Origin: Anaerolineae bacterium
GTDB taxonomy: Bacteria; Chloroflexota; Anaerolineae; Aggregatilineales; UBA3940
Reading direction: 5' to 3'
Length of the DNA stretch: 8,802 bases
NCBI GenBank assembly: GCA_020852775.1
Contig: JADZAD010000186.1
Coordinates: 1 to 8,802, forward strand
The notes under the pieces were generated by a model. The model ran no database searches, was not told the origin of the DNA, and worked only from the letters and a program-made list of their open reading frames with translations. The number at the start of each line of letters is the position of its first letter. Position 1 is the stretch's first letter. Position numbers and translations under genes: made by a program. Of this stretch, positions 1 to 6,815 are shown one piece after another.

Positions 1-644
1 CCGGCCAGCGTGGGTTCCAGCAGGACGGCTTTCTGTACCGCCAATTCGGTCTGCTCCGGACGTACCAGGGGGCTGACCACCGCGAGGCGATAGGCCAGTT
101 CGGCATCGTCAGGCATGGTTGCATTTAACGCCTCCAGCAAGGTGAAGGCGTTCGCCCACTGGCCCTGTTCTTCATACGAATTCGCAAGCTGGCGCAGCAG
201 GCCGCGCAGGGCCTCCCCGTCTCCGACACGGAAGATCGCGGCGGCCTCTTCGACCCGCCCCTGCCCCAGATAGGCCTGTACCAGCAATGCCTGCTCATTC
301 GCATTGATTGGGCGGTGCTCCGCCAGTTCCTCCAGCCGCACCCCCGCCGCATAGAAGTTGCCTGCGCTGAGAAAGGCATTCACCGTTTCGAGCAGCAGTT
401 TGTCATCCCACGGCTGATAGGTGTAGGCTTCATCCAGGAGGCTCGCGGCATCGGTAAACTGATTTTCCCCCGTGAGCAGCCGCCCCTGAACAACCGCTGT
501 AATGGGGGCCTGTGGCAGCGCACTTATTCCCAGGATCAGCACCAGCGCCACCGCTCCACCCGCTCGGAGCGCAATCGCCCGATGATGAGGATGGCGCGGG
601 CGGAACCCCGCGGCGATCACGTTTGCCAGTTCAGAGAAACGCAC
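1..644 (-). CDS. Membrane-anchored TPR-repeat protein, N-terminal part (3' end beyond window)
   Basis: An open minus-strand frame with no stop runs off the left edge; 214 residues are visible. I start it at a GTG (644-642, MRFSELANV...), because no ATG, GTG or TTG lies in frame for some distance upstream and a promoter-like sequence sits about 40 bases before it. No good Shine-Dalgarno is seen, so the start is uncertain. Residues about 24-43 (AIALRAGGAVALVLILGISA) form one hydrophobic segment, probably a signal anchor or uncleaved signal peptide. After it come helical TPR-like pairs, with motifs such as LLTGENQFTDAASLLDEA, QALLVQAYLGQGRVEEAA and QLANSYEEQGQWANAF, each with the small/large residue spacing of TPRs. 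TPR proteins are protein-interaction scaffolds; the partner here is unknown. The repeats probably lie outside the membrane on the far side of the anchor. It is transcribed divergently from the ABC ATPase gene. Confidence 0.75.
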   Translation of the reverse strand, partial: MRFSELANVIAAGFRPRHPHHRAIALRAGGAVALVLILGISALPQAPITAVVQGRLLTGENQFTDAASLLDEAYTYQPWDDKLLLETVNAFLSAGNFYAAGVRLEELAEHRPINANEQALLVQAYLGQGRVEEAAAIFRVGDGEALRGLLRQLANSYEEQGQWANAFTLLEALNATMPDDAELAYRLAVVSPLVRPEQTELAVQKAVLLEPTLA

Positions 645-680
645 GATTGGCCTGTATTCATGACAGAGAGAGACGACTAA

Positions 681-708
681 AGCATAGCAAAACCAGCCCG
701 TAATACAA
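681..708 (-). promoter_or_regulatory. Candidate sigma70-like promoter for the TPR gene
   Basis: On the minus strand TTGTAT (708-703) and TATGCT (686-681) are separated by 16 bases. The -10 is preceded by TGC, giving an extended -10. A start of transcription near 674 would give a leader of about 30 bases before the GTG at 644. It lies back to back with the plus-strand promoter at 717-746. Confidence 0.45.
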
Positions 709-716
709 CCGACTTC

Positions 717-746
717 TTGACCATAGTGTATTTTCTGTACTATACT
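717..746 (+). promoter_or_regulatory. Sigma70-like promoter for the ABC ATPase gene
   Basis: TTGACC (717-722) and TATACT (741-746) are separated by 18 bases, close to the housekeeping consensus. Transcription would begin near 753, leaving an untranslated leader of about 150 bases before the ATG at 905. The -10 lies within the first copy of a TGTACT-type repeat (736-746). Confidence 0.6.
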
Positions 747-807
747 AACGTCGGATGTGCGAGTAGCTTTATTGCAGTGAGTCCTTCTCGTGTCGGTGTA
801 CTGTACT
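736..807 (+). repeat. Pair of 11-bp TGTACT-type direct repeats
   Basis: TGTACTATACT (736-746) recurs as TGTACTGTACT (797-807), a 10 of 11 match, with starts 61 bases apart. The first copy covers the promoter -10 and the second lies in the transcribed leader. They could be paired binding sites of a regulator of the ABC ATPase gene; chance similarity cannot be excluded. Confidence 0.35.
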
Positions 808-830
808 TCCCTGCCTACCAGCGTTTGTCT

Positions 831-849
831 GGGTAATTATCAATTGCCC
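831..849 (+). other. Small hairpin in the ABC ATPase leader
   Basis: GGGTAATT (831-838) can pair with AATTGCCC (842-849), including one G-U pair, around a three-base loop. It ends about 44 bases before the ribosome binding site. No T-run follows, so it is not an intrinsic terminator. It might stabilise the mRNA 5' end. It does not match a riboswitch that I recognise. Confidence 0.35.
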
Positions 850-904
850 GCAGCGTTTATCAGTTCGTCGGTTCGTTACACACAGTTACCCTAGAGGAGG
901 CCAA

Positions 905-2005
<1,101 letters not shown>

Positions 2006-2029
2006 TCCGGCTCCGCAGAATCGATAATG

Positions 2030-2061
2030 AAAAGGGCCCTGTCGCAATGACGGGCCCTTTT
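2030..2061. terminator. Bidirectional intrinsic terminator between convergent genes
   Basis: AAAAGGGCCC (2030-2039) and GGGCCCTTTT (2052-2061) form a GC-rich stem. The stem continues as GTC/GAC with one bulged T, around a five-base loop. It has a T-run on both strands, so it can end the ABC ATPase transcript (stop at 2005) and the response-regulator transcript coming the other way (stop at 2090). Confidence 0.85.
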
Positions 2062-2089
2062 GATTCGGTAGAATGTCCTGTGGCGCCTA

Positions 2090-2464
2090 CTACCCAATCA
2101 CTTCCTGAATCTTGCTGACGATGCCAGCGAAGTCAAACGGCTTGGGCATGAAGTGCGCATTGAGCGCGTCAAGCTGTGAGCGCAGTGGTGGCTGGTAAGC
2201 GGAAACGATCAGGATCGGACGGGATTCCCCGGCTTCGCGCAGCGCGGCGGCCAGTTCCATGCCCGTCATCCCCGGCAGCCGGATGTCGAAGATCAGTACC
2301 GCACACTCATCAATGGGAGGATAGTTCGCCGTAATCTGGTTATAGGCATCCTCCGCGTTACCGATAATTGTGCTGACTTCAATACCGAACAGGTCAAGCC
2401 CGCTGCGGAGCAGTTCAACTATCGCAGGCTCATCTTCAACGTACAGCACCTTGAGATCGCTCAT
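2090..2464 (-). CDS. Single-domain (REC-only) response regulator
   Basis: The 124-residue product is a CheY-like receiver domain and nothing more. Visible key residues are the acidic pair Glu10/Asp11 in YVEDE, phosphoacceptor Asp60 in IFDIRLPG, the switch Ser88 in IVSAY and Lys108 in PKPF. Such proteins accept phosphate from a histidine kinase and act by binding a partner, or pass phosphate on in a relay. I choose the ATG at 2464 because GGGGAGAGG lies 5 bases before it. A longer frame from GTG (2482) would put that ribosome binding site inside the coding region. No kinase gene or output domain is next to it, so it is an orphan and its pathway is unknown. It lies downstream of etfA on the same strand, but a terminator separates them, so it is probably transcribed on its own. 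Confidence 0.9.
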   Translation of the reverse strand: MSDLKVLYVEDEPAIVELLRSGLDLFGIEVSTIIGNAEDAYNQITANYPPIDECAVLIFDIRLPGMTGMELAAALREAGESRPILIVSAYQPPLRSQLDALNAHFMPKPFDFAGIVSKIQEVIG

Positions 2465-2505
2465 GGTTCCTCTCCCCGACACCGGGCAATGTCCGGCGAA
2501 ACTGG

Positions 2506-2526
2506 ATCAGGTTCAGCGATCCTGAT
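2506..2526 (-). repeat. Inverted repeat upstream of the response regulator
   Basis: ATCAGG (2506-2511) and CCTGAT (2521-2526) are inverted about a nine-base centre, 42 bases upstream of the response-regulator ATG. It could be an operator or an mRNA hairpin. I see no clear -35/-10 pair nearby, only a TAAAAT on the minus strand, so the promoter of this gene remains unassigned. Confidence 0.3.
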
Positions 2527-2572
2527 TTTAATCAAGAATCCACTCAAGAGGAATTCCACAGGGTCGAAATTG

Positions 2573-2596
2573 AAAACAGGGGCCTCACGGCCCCTG
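2573..2596 (-). terminator. Intrinsic terminator of etfBA
   Basis: Read on the minus strand, CAGGGGCC (2596-2589) pairs with GGCCCCTG (2584-2577) around a GTGA loop, and TTTTC follows. The hairpin begins 15 bases after the etfA stop codon, so it should end the etfBA transcript before the response-regulator gene. Confidence 0.85.
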
Positions 2597-2610
2597 CTGC
2601 GAGTGTGCGG

Positions 2611-3591
2611 CTACTTGCCAAGGCGTTTGCGGAAGGCCGCCGTCAGAGCGGGCACCACCTGGAACAAATCCCCGGCGATACCATAACGAGCCAGCCTGAA
2701 GATCGGTGCATCTGCGTCCTTGTTGATTGCCACGATCACTTTACTGGTACGCATGCCCGCCTGGTGCTGTACCGCGCCGCTCACCCCGGCAGCAATGTAC
2801 AGGTCCGGAGAGACCACCTTGCCGGTCTGCCCGACCTGATACTCATACGGAATCCAGCCCGCATCCACCGTCGCCCGGCTGGCCCCCAGGGCCGCGCCGA
2901 GTACGCCTGCCAGTTCACGCAGAGGTTCAAAGCCTTCCGGCCCACCAACCCCACGCCCACCAGCGACGACGATTGCAGCCTCCGTCAGGCTGACTTCACC
3001 ACCACGCACCTCAAAACTAGTCACTTTCGTAGTAATGTCGCCCTCGGCCCTGACCGGGCTGACAGCCTCTACGGCACCTGTACGTGCTTCATCAACTGCC
3101 GGGGCCGGGAATGCCCGCCCGCGCAGCGTGAACATCTGCACGCCAGCGGGGATTGTCGCCCTGGCAATCAGCTTGCCTGCGTAAACGGGACGGCTGGCAA
3201 CGATACGCTCCCGTTCGACTTCAATCTCGACCACATCCGCGACCACCCCCGCATCCAGATCGACCGCCGCGGGTCCCATGACATCGGTTCCGCGAGTGGT
3301 CGCTCCTGCCATGATGACTGATGGGCCGTGTTGCTTCGCCAGCGCACTTAACAGCGAAGCGACTGGATCAACACGGAAGTCCGCCAATGTCTCATCGTCA
3401 CATACAAGAGCGCTATCAGCACCCCGTTTGATTGCCTCAGACCCCAGTGCCGCAGCGTTGTGGCCGAACACGAGGGCCGTGACCTTCTCGCCAAGCGCAT
3501 CGGCAAGTCGGCGTCCGACGCCGACGGCCTCCCACGAAGCGCCGGCCGCTTTTCCGTCGTGCTGTTCAATCCAGACCCACACTCCGCCCAT
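2611..3591 (-). CDS. etfA: Electron transfer flavoprotein alpha subunit
   Basis: The 326-residue product is a full-length ETF alpha. The N-terminal ETF fold (about 1-190) starts GGVWVWIEQ. The C-terminal FAD-binding domain contains GGRGVGGPEGF (211-221) and YQVGQTGKVVSPDLYIAAGV (251-270), then SGAVQHQAGMRTSKVIVAIN (271-290), the family signature. APIFRLARYGIAGDL (295-309) and a VVPAL end (312-316) follow. With EtfB it forms the soluble FAD heterodimer that takes electrons from acyl-CoA and related dehydrogenases and passes them towards the quinone pool. The ATG lies one base after the etfB stop codon, and GGTGG within the end of etfB can serve as ribosome binding site, so the two are probably translationally coupled. 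I cannot tell from sequence by eye whether this ETF is of the ordinary or the electron-bifurcating kind; no fixC-like or other partner gene is adjacent. Confidence 0.96.
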   Translation of the reverse strand: MGGVWVWIEQHDGKAAGASWEAVGVGRRLADALGEKVTALVFGHNAAALGSEAIKRGADSALVCDDETLADFRVDPVASLLSALAKQHGPSVIMAGATTRGTDVMGPAAVDLDAGVVADVVEIEVERERIVASRPVYAGKLIARATIPAGVQMFTLRGRAFPAPAVDEARTGAVEAVSPVRAEGDITTKVTSFEVRGGEVSLTEAAIVVAGGRGVGGPEGFEPLRELAGVLGAALGASRATVDAGWIPYEYQVGQTGKVVSPDLYIAAGVSGAVQHQAGMRTSKVIVAINKDADAPIFRLARYGIAGDLFQVVPALTAAFRKRLGK

Positions 3592-3592
3592 A

Positions 3593-4372
3593 CTACACCA
3601 CCTTGTCCGCGATCAGCTTCTCAGCAAGCCGGTCAGCCGCTTCCTCGACACTCACTGCCGTGATCATCTCACACTGCACGTCACGGGTCACTGGTGCGCT
3701 CACCGCGCCCCACTGCACCTGCGCCACACCCTCCAGGCCGAGGTCTGCGGCACTCCAGACAGGAATTTCGGCCTTACCCGCCTTGCGAATCCCCATGAAC
3801 GAGGGATAGCGCGGTTCGTTGATCTCCTTGACGACGCTTATCACGACCGGAAGTGGGCTTTCGACGACCTGACGGCCCTCTTCCAGCAGGCGTTCGACGG
3901 TGATCTTTCCTGCGGCGAAATCCACCGCGAGCACCCGGGAGACGTATGTCAGGGTGCTCCAGCCAAGCCAGCGCCCGATCTGAACGGGTGTCAGCCCGGA
4001 ACCCCCATCGGTAGTCGTGCGCCCACACAGGACGATTCCGACGTCGTCAACTTTGCGGACAGCCGCAGCCAGCGCCTTTGAGACCAGCAGCGTATCCGCC
4101 TGCTCCAGCGTGGGATCATCCACGAGAACGGCGTCATCGCATCCCATCGCCAGCGCGTGGCGGAGCGCGTCCCTGGTAACTTCAGTCCCGGCAGCGAGCA
4201 CTGTAATCCCGGACGCCCCTCGGTCTTTCAACTGGAGCGCCTCTTCAACAGCGTACTCGTCCCAGGGGTTGATGACCAGCGGGGCATCACCCCAGCTCAC
4301 CGACCCATCCGCGCTGACTTCCACTTTCGCGGCGGTATCCGGTGTTTCCTTCGTGCAGACCACAATGCGCAA
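3593..4372 (-). CDS. etfB: Electron transfer flavoprotein beta subunit (TTG start)
   Basis: From TTG at 4372 the product has 259 residues and begins (M)RIVVCTKETPDTAAKVEV, which matches the usual ETF beta opening. It continues with INPWDEYAVEEAL (34-46), LCGRTTTDGGSG in the nucleotide-binding region, and ITVERLLEEGRQVVESPLPV, which fits the ETF beta signature pattern. EtfB binds AMP and docks the partner dehydrogenases in the EtfAB dimer. CAGGAGGG (4388-4381) lies 8 bases before the TTG. A longer open frame reaching ATG at 4534 would read through a palindrome and the promoter and would add some 54 residues not seen in the family, so I reject it. The gene is first in a two-gene unit with etfA. 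The acyl-CoA dehydrogenase upstream is a natural electron donor. Confidence 0.93.
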   Translation of the reverse strand: MRIVVCTKETPDTAAKVEVSADGSVSWGDAPLVINPWDEYAVEEALQLKDRGASGITVLAAGTEVTRDALRHALAMGCDDAVLVDDPTLEQADTLLVSKALAAAVRKVDDVGIVLCGRTTTDGGSGLTPVQIGRWLGWSTLTYVSRVLAVDFAAGKITVERLLEEGRQVVESPLPVVISVVKEINEPRYPSFMGIRKAGKAEIPVWSAADLGLEGVAQVQWGAVSAPVTRDVQCEMITAVSVEEAADRLAEKLIADKVV

Positions 4373-4471
4373 GGTTGCTACCCTCCTGTCCTGAGTAATC
4401 GAAGAACCAGTTGGATAATTCACGAGCTCCGCGGCAAACGCCGCCTGATTGAAACGGTGTCTGATACGGCC

Positions 4472-4477
4472 ATTGTA
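4472..4477 (-). promoter_or_regulatory. Extended -10 element of the etfBA promoter
   Basis: On the minus strand TACAAT (4477-4472) is preceded directly by TGG, giving an extended -10. No good -35 hexamer exists; that position is occupied by the palindrome at 4485-4506. Transcription would begin near 4465, giving a leader of about 90 bases before the TTG start. Confidence 0.5.
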
Positions 4478-4484
4478 CCACACA

Positions 4485-4506
4485 CTCCCTACCGATCGGT
4501 AGGGAG
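4485..4506. promoter_or_regulatory. Perfect 22-bp palindrome, probable repressor operator of etfBA
   Basis: Half-site CTCCCTACCGA (4485-4495) is followed by its exact reverse complement (4496-4506), with a CGATCG centre. It lies in the gap between the ZIP gene stop (4515) and etfB, seven bases upstream of the -10, so a bound protein would cover the -35 region. Symmetry and length fit dimeric regulators such as the TetR family, several of which control fatty-acid and acyl-CoA oxidation genes; the regulator gene is not in the window. It could fold as a 9-bp hairpin, but no T-run follows on either side, so a terminator is less likely. Confidence 0.65.
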
Positions 4507-4514
4507 CATTGTGT

Positions 4515-5324
4515 TCAGCCCAGGGCAACGTCAAGCAGCATCATCACCGCGAAGCCGAGGATTGCCCCCATCGTCGCCAGGTCGTTGTTGCCGCTGCTCT
4601 GCGACTCGGGGATCACTTCTTCCACCACGACAAAGATCATCGCGCCGGCAGCGAAGGCCAGCGCATACGGCAGAATCGGGCGCGCAATCAGCACCGCCGC
4701 CGCACCCAGCACCCCGGCGATCGGCTCAACCACTGCCGACATCTGCCCGTACCAGAAGCTGCGCCGCCGCGAGAGTCCCTGCCCGCGCAGCGGCATTGCC
4801 ACCGCGAGCCCTTCCGGGAAGTTCTGCAGGCCGATGCCGATAGCCAGCGCAATCGCCCCGGCCAGCGATGCTGACGGCAGCCCCTGCGCCGCCGCGCCAA
4901 ACGCCACCCCGACCGCCAATCCCTCCGGGATATTGTGCAGCGTAATCGCCATCACCAGGAGCACCGTTTGCCGCCAGTGGGTTGCAAGGCCCTCACGCAC
5001 GTTGATCCGTGCGTGGATATGTGGCAGAAGGTAATCTACTCCACGCAGGGCTATCGCCCCCAGCAGAAAACCTGTTACTGCCGGAAACCAGACCGGAGCC
5101 GGCCCATCTGAGGACATCTCAATCGCCGGGGCCAGCAGTGACCAGTAGCTCGCTGCGATCATCACCCCGCCCGCGAAGCCAAGCATCCAGTCAAGGACCC
5201 GCTTGTTGACCTTGCGCGACAGGAACACACTTGATGCGCCGAGTGCGGTCACCCCCCAGGTGAACGTAGTCGCCAGAAGCGCCTGAAGCATCGGGTGAGC
5301 AAGGCTGAACCAGTCAGTCAGCAT
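4515..5324 (-). CDS. ZIP family divalent metal transporter (GufA/ZupT-like)
   Basis: The 269-residue product is an inner-membrane protein with about eight hydrophobic segments. It carries the two metal-site motifs of ZIP proteins, HNIPEGLAVG (130-139) in the fourth segment and QNFPEGLAV (167-175) in the fifth, plus VVVEEVIPES (232-241) in the seventh. The first HNxPEG motif keeps His130, Asn131 and Glu134; in the second, Gln167 replaces the His. A His pair, PHIHARI (101-107), lies in the cytoplasmic loop before the fourth segment, as often seen in metal-sensing loops. It should move zinc or another divalent metal (Mn, Fe, Co) into the cytoplasm; the exact metal cannot be read from sequence. 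GGGGAG lies 8 bases before the ATG. It sits between the acyl-CoA dehydrogenase and etfB but looks like a separate unit. No intrinsic terminator follows it, so some read-through into etfBA is possible. Confidence 0.92.
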   Translation of the reverse strand: MLTDWFSLAHPMLQALLATTFTWGVTALGASSVFLSRKVNKRVLDWMLGFAGGVMIAASYWSLLAPAIEMSSDGPAPVWFPAVTGFLLGAIALRGVDYLLPHIHARINVREGLATHWRQTVLLVMAITLHNIPEGLAVGVAFGAAAQGLPSASLAGAIALAIGIGLQNFPEGLAVAMPLRGQGLSRRRSFWYGQMSAVVEPIAGVLGAAAVLIARPILPYALAFAAGAMIFVVVEEVIPESQSSGNNDLATMGAILGFAVMMLLDVALG

Positions 5325-5394
5325 ACACTTCTCCCCGTTGGATGAGAGTCTCTACCCGTAAGGATGGATCAGTCTCGTCCGCCGCGGAAGCGCC

Positions 5395-5420
5395 AGATGT
5401 CACACGTTTTAGTGCCATCT
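5395..5420. promoter_or_regulatory. Imperfect inverted repeat upstream of the ZIP gene
   Basis: AGATG (5395-5399) pairs with CATCT (5416-5420), and the inner ACAC/GTGC arms extend the symmetry apart from two unpaired bases. It lies about 70 bases upstream of the ZIP start codon, where an operator would be expected. Metal uptake genes are usually controlled by metal-sensing repressors, but this sequence does not match a Zur or MntR site that I know. I found no clear promoter hexamers here. Confidence 0.3.
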
Positions 5421-5436
5421 AACATCAGTATTTAGC

Positions 5437-5469
5437 AACAACAAAAGGCACGAGGAAACCCCGCGCCTT
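5437..5469 (-). terminator. Intrinsic terminator of the acyl-CoA dehydrogenase gene
   Basis: On the minus strand AAGGCGCGGGG (5469-5459) can pair with CCTCGTGCCTT (5455-5445), with two G-U pairs, around a TTT loop, and a T-rich tail (TTGTTGTT) follows. It begins 26 bases after the stop codon and separates this gene from the ZIP gene. Confidence 0.75.
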
Positions 5470-5495
5470 CTGTAACGTCAGCACTCCGGGCTGGT

Positions 5496-6704
5496 CTATT
5501 CGGTCTGCCAGGCTTCGGTGTCGTAGGCAGGCAGTTCGCAGCGGAGTTTGCCGTCTGTCCGCTCGCCAAGTGCATAGGCAGCCTGCATCAACTGGTGGAT
5601 CTCGCTCGTGCCTTCGTAGATGACCGCACCCTTGCTGTTGCGCAGATACCGCTCGACCTTGTATTCGTCCGAGAAGCCATATGCGCCGTGAATCTGCACT
5701 GCCTCCAGCGCTGCCATGACACTGTGATCTGTGGCGTACCACTTCGCCTGGCTGGTCTCGCGGGTATTGCGGAGCCCTTGATTCTTCATCCAGCCTGCAC
5801 GCAGGCAAAGCAGCCGTGCCGTGTCATACCAGAGTGACATATAGCCGAGCTTCTGCTGGATCAGCTGGTGCTGTGCGATCGGCACGCCGAAGGTTTCGCG
5901 CTGCTTCGCATACGCGACAGATTCCTCCAGGCAGGCGCGGATCAGGCCGGTCGCCCCTGCCCCGACGGTATAGCGCCCGTTATCCAGGGCAGACATCGCC
6001 ACCTTGAACCCTTCGCCTTCTTCGCCGATGCGGTACGCAGCGGGGACTTCCACGTCCTGCATGGCGATCCAGCCGGTTGAACCGGCCCGTACACCGAGCT
6101 TCCCGTGGATGTCTCCAGTAGTCACACCTTTCATATCACTGGTGATCATGAAGGCGGTCAGGCCCGCGGAAGGTTTGGCGTTCGGATCGGTGCGTGCCAC
6201 CACCAGGAAGTTGTGTGCTTTGGTCGCAAGGCTGATCCACATCTTCTCACCGTTGAGGATGTAGGTATCCCCTTCACGGCGGGCCGTGGCGCGAATGTTC
6301 GCAGCGTCCGATCCGTGGCCCGGCTCGGTCAGGCCGAAGCCCGCGTATTCCTTCCCCTGCGCCTGTGGGATAAGGAAGCGCTTCTTCTGCTCCTCGGTAC
6401 CCCACTGAAGGATCGTGAGGCTGCACAACCCCATATGCACGGACATGATCACCCGCAGTGTGGTATCGACGCGCTCCAGTTCCTCACAGACGAGACCGAG
6501 GGTCACATAGTCAAACCCCTGTCCGCCGTACCTGACCGGCAGGCAGATGCCGAGGATGCCCAGTTCCCCCATACGTGGCAGCACGTCAGGGCTCATTTCC
6601 TGCCTGCGATCCCACTCACCGATCGTCGGTTCGATCTCCGTCTGTGCGAAGCGTCGTACCATCTCCGCGGCCTGCTGTTGTTCTTCGTTGAGCGCGAAAT
6701 CCAT
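5496..6704 (-). CDS. Acyl-CoA dehydrogenase (short/medium or branched chain type)
   Basis: The 402-residue product is a full-length acyl-CoA dehydrogenase. It has an N-terminal helical domain opening DFALNEEQQQAAEMVRRFA, then the beta domain with GFGLTEPGHGSDAANI (122-137) and NGEKMWIS, which contact FAD and substrate. The C-terminal helical domain has QRETFGVPIAQHQLIQQKL and IHGAYGFSDEYKVERYLRN. Glu364 in IYEGTSEIHQ stands where the catalytic base of short- and medium-chain enzymes lies. It oxidises an acyl-CoA to the 2,3-enoyl-CoA and passes electrons to ETF, whose genes lie two genes downstream. The ERVDTTLRVIMSVH segment (77-90) resembles both short-chain and glutaryl-CoA dehydrogenases, so the substrate is not fixed. 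About 20 polar residues follow the usual end. CGGGAG lies 8 bases before the ATG. Confidence 0.95.
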   Translation of the reverse strand: MDFALNEEQQQAAEMVRRFAQTEIEPTIGEWDRRQEMSPDVLPRMGELGILGICLPVRYGGQGFDYVTLGLVCEELERVDTTLRVIMSVHMGLCSLTILQWGTEEQKKRFLIPQAQGKEYAGFGLTEPGHGSDAANIRATARREGDTYILNGEKMWISLATKAHNFLVVARTDPNAKPSAGLTAFMITSDMKGVTTGDIHGKLGVRAGSTGWIAMQDVEVPAAYRIGEEGEGFKVAMSALDNGRYTVGAGATGLIRACLEESVAYAKQRETFGVPIAQHQLIQQKLGYMSLWYDTARLLCLRAGWMKNQGLRNTRETSQAKWYATDHSVMAALEAVQIHGAYGFSDEYKVERYLRNSKGAVIYEGTSEIHQLMQAAYALGERTDGKLRCELPAYDTEAWQTE

Positions 6705-6777
6705 GTGAATTGCTCCCGGTTGGTATCAGGATCGTAAGGGATGAACATGTAACACAGGGCAAGACTCTTATAAGCCG

Positions 6778-6783
6778 ATTATA
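6778..6783 (-). promoter_or_regulatory. Candidate -10 for the acyl-CoA dehydrogenase gene
   Basis: A perfect TATAAT reads on the minus strand (6783-6778) in the 111-base gap after uppP, 73 bases before the ATG. There is no TTGACA-like hexamer at the proper distance upstream. The promoter may be activator-dependent, or the gene may also be read from uppP, since no terminator lies between them. Confidence 0.4.
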
Positions 6784-6815
6784 ACCCCAATCAGCCACGT
6801 TTTTCCGATTCTCGT

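Noticed and set aside
2465..2482. GTG at 2482 as the response-regulator start
   Set aside because: The Shine-Dalgarno sequence GGGGAGAGG would be inside the coding region. The ATG at 2464 gives the normal REC N-terminus.
2605..4081. Plus-strand open frames opposite etfA and etfB (238 and 267 residues)
   Set aside because: They are mirror frames of the ETF genes with no recognisable domain and low-complexity Pro/Arg/Ser/His composition.
4485..4506. The palindrome as a terminator of the ZIP gene
   Set aside because: The hairpin would have a 9-bp stem, but no T-run follows on the minus strand (TGTGTGG instead).
4373..4534. N-terminal extension of etfB to ATG at 4534
   Set aside because: It would run through the 22-bp palindrome and the -10, has no family counterpart, and overlaps the end of the ZIP gene. 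The TTG at 4372 has a good ribosome binding site.
6613..6625. Sequence resembling the etfBA operator core (ACCGATCG followed by TCGGT) inside the acyl-CoA dehydrogenase gene
   Set aside because: It has an odd centre, is not a true palindrome, lacks the outer CTCCCT arms, and is explained by the coding sequence (IGEWDRR region).
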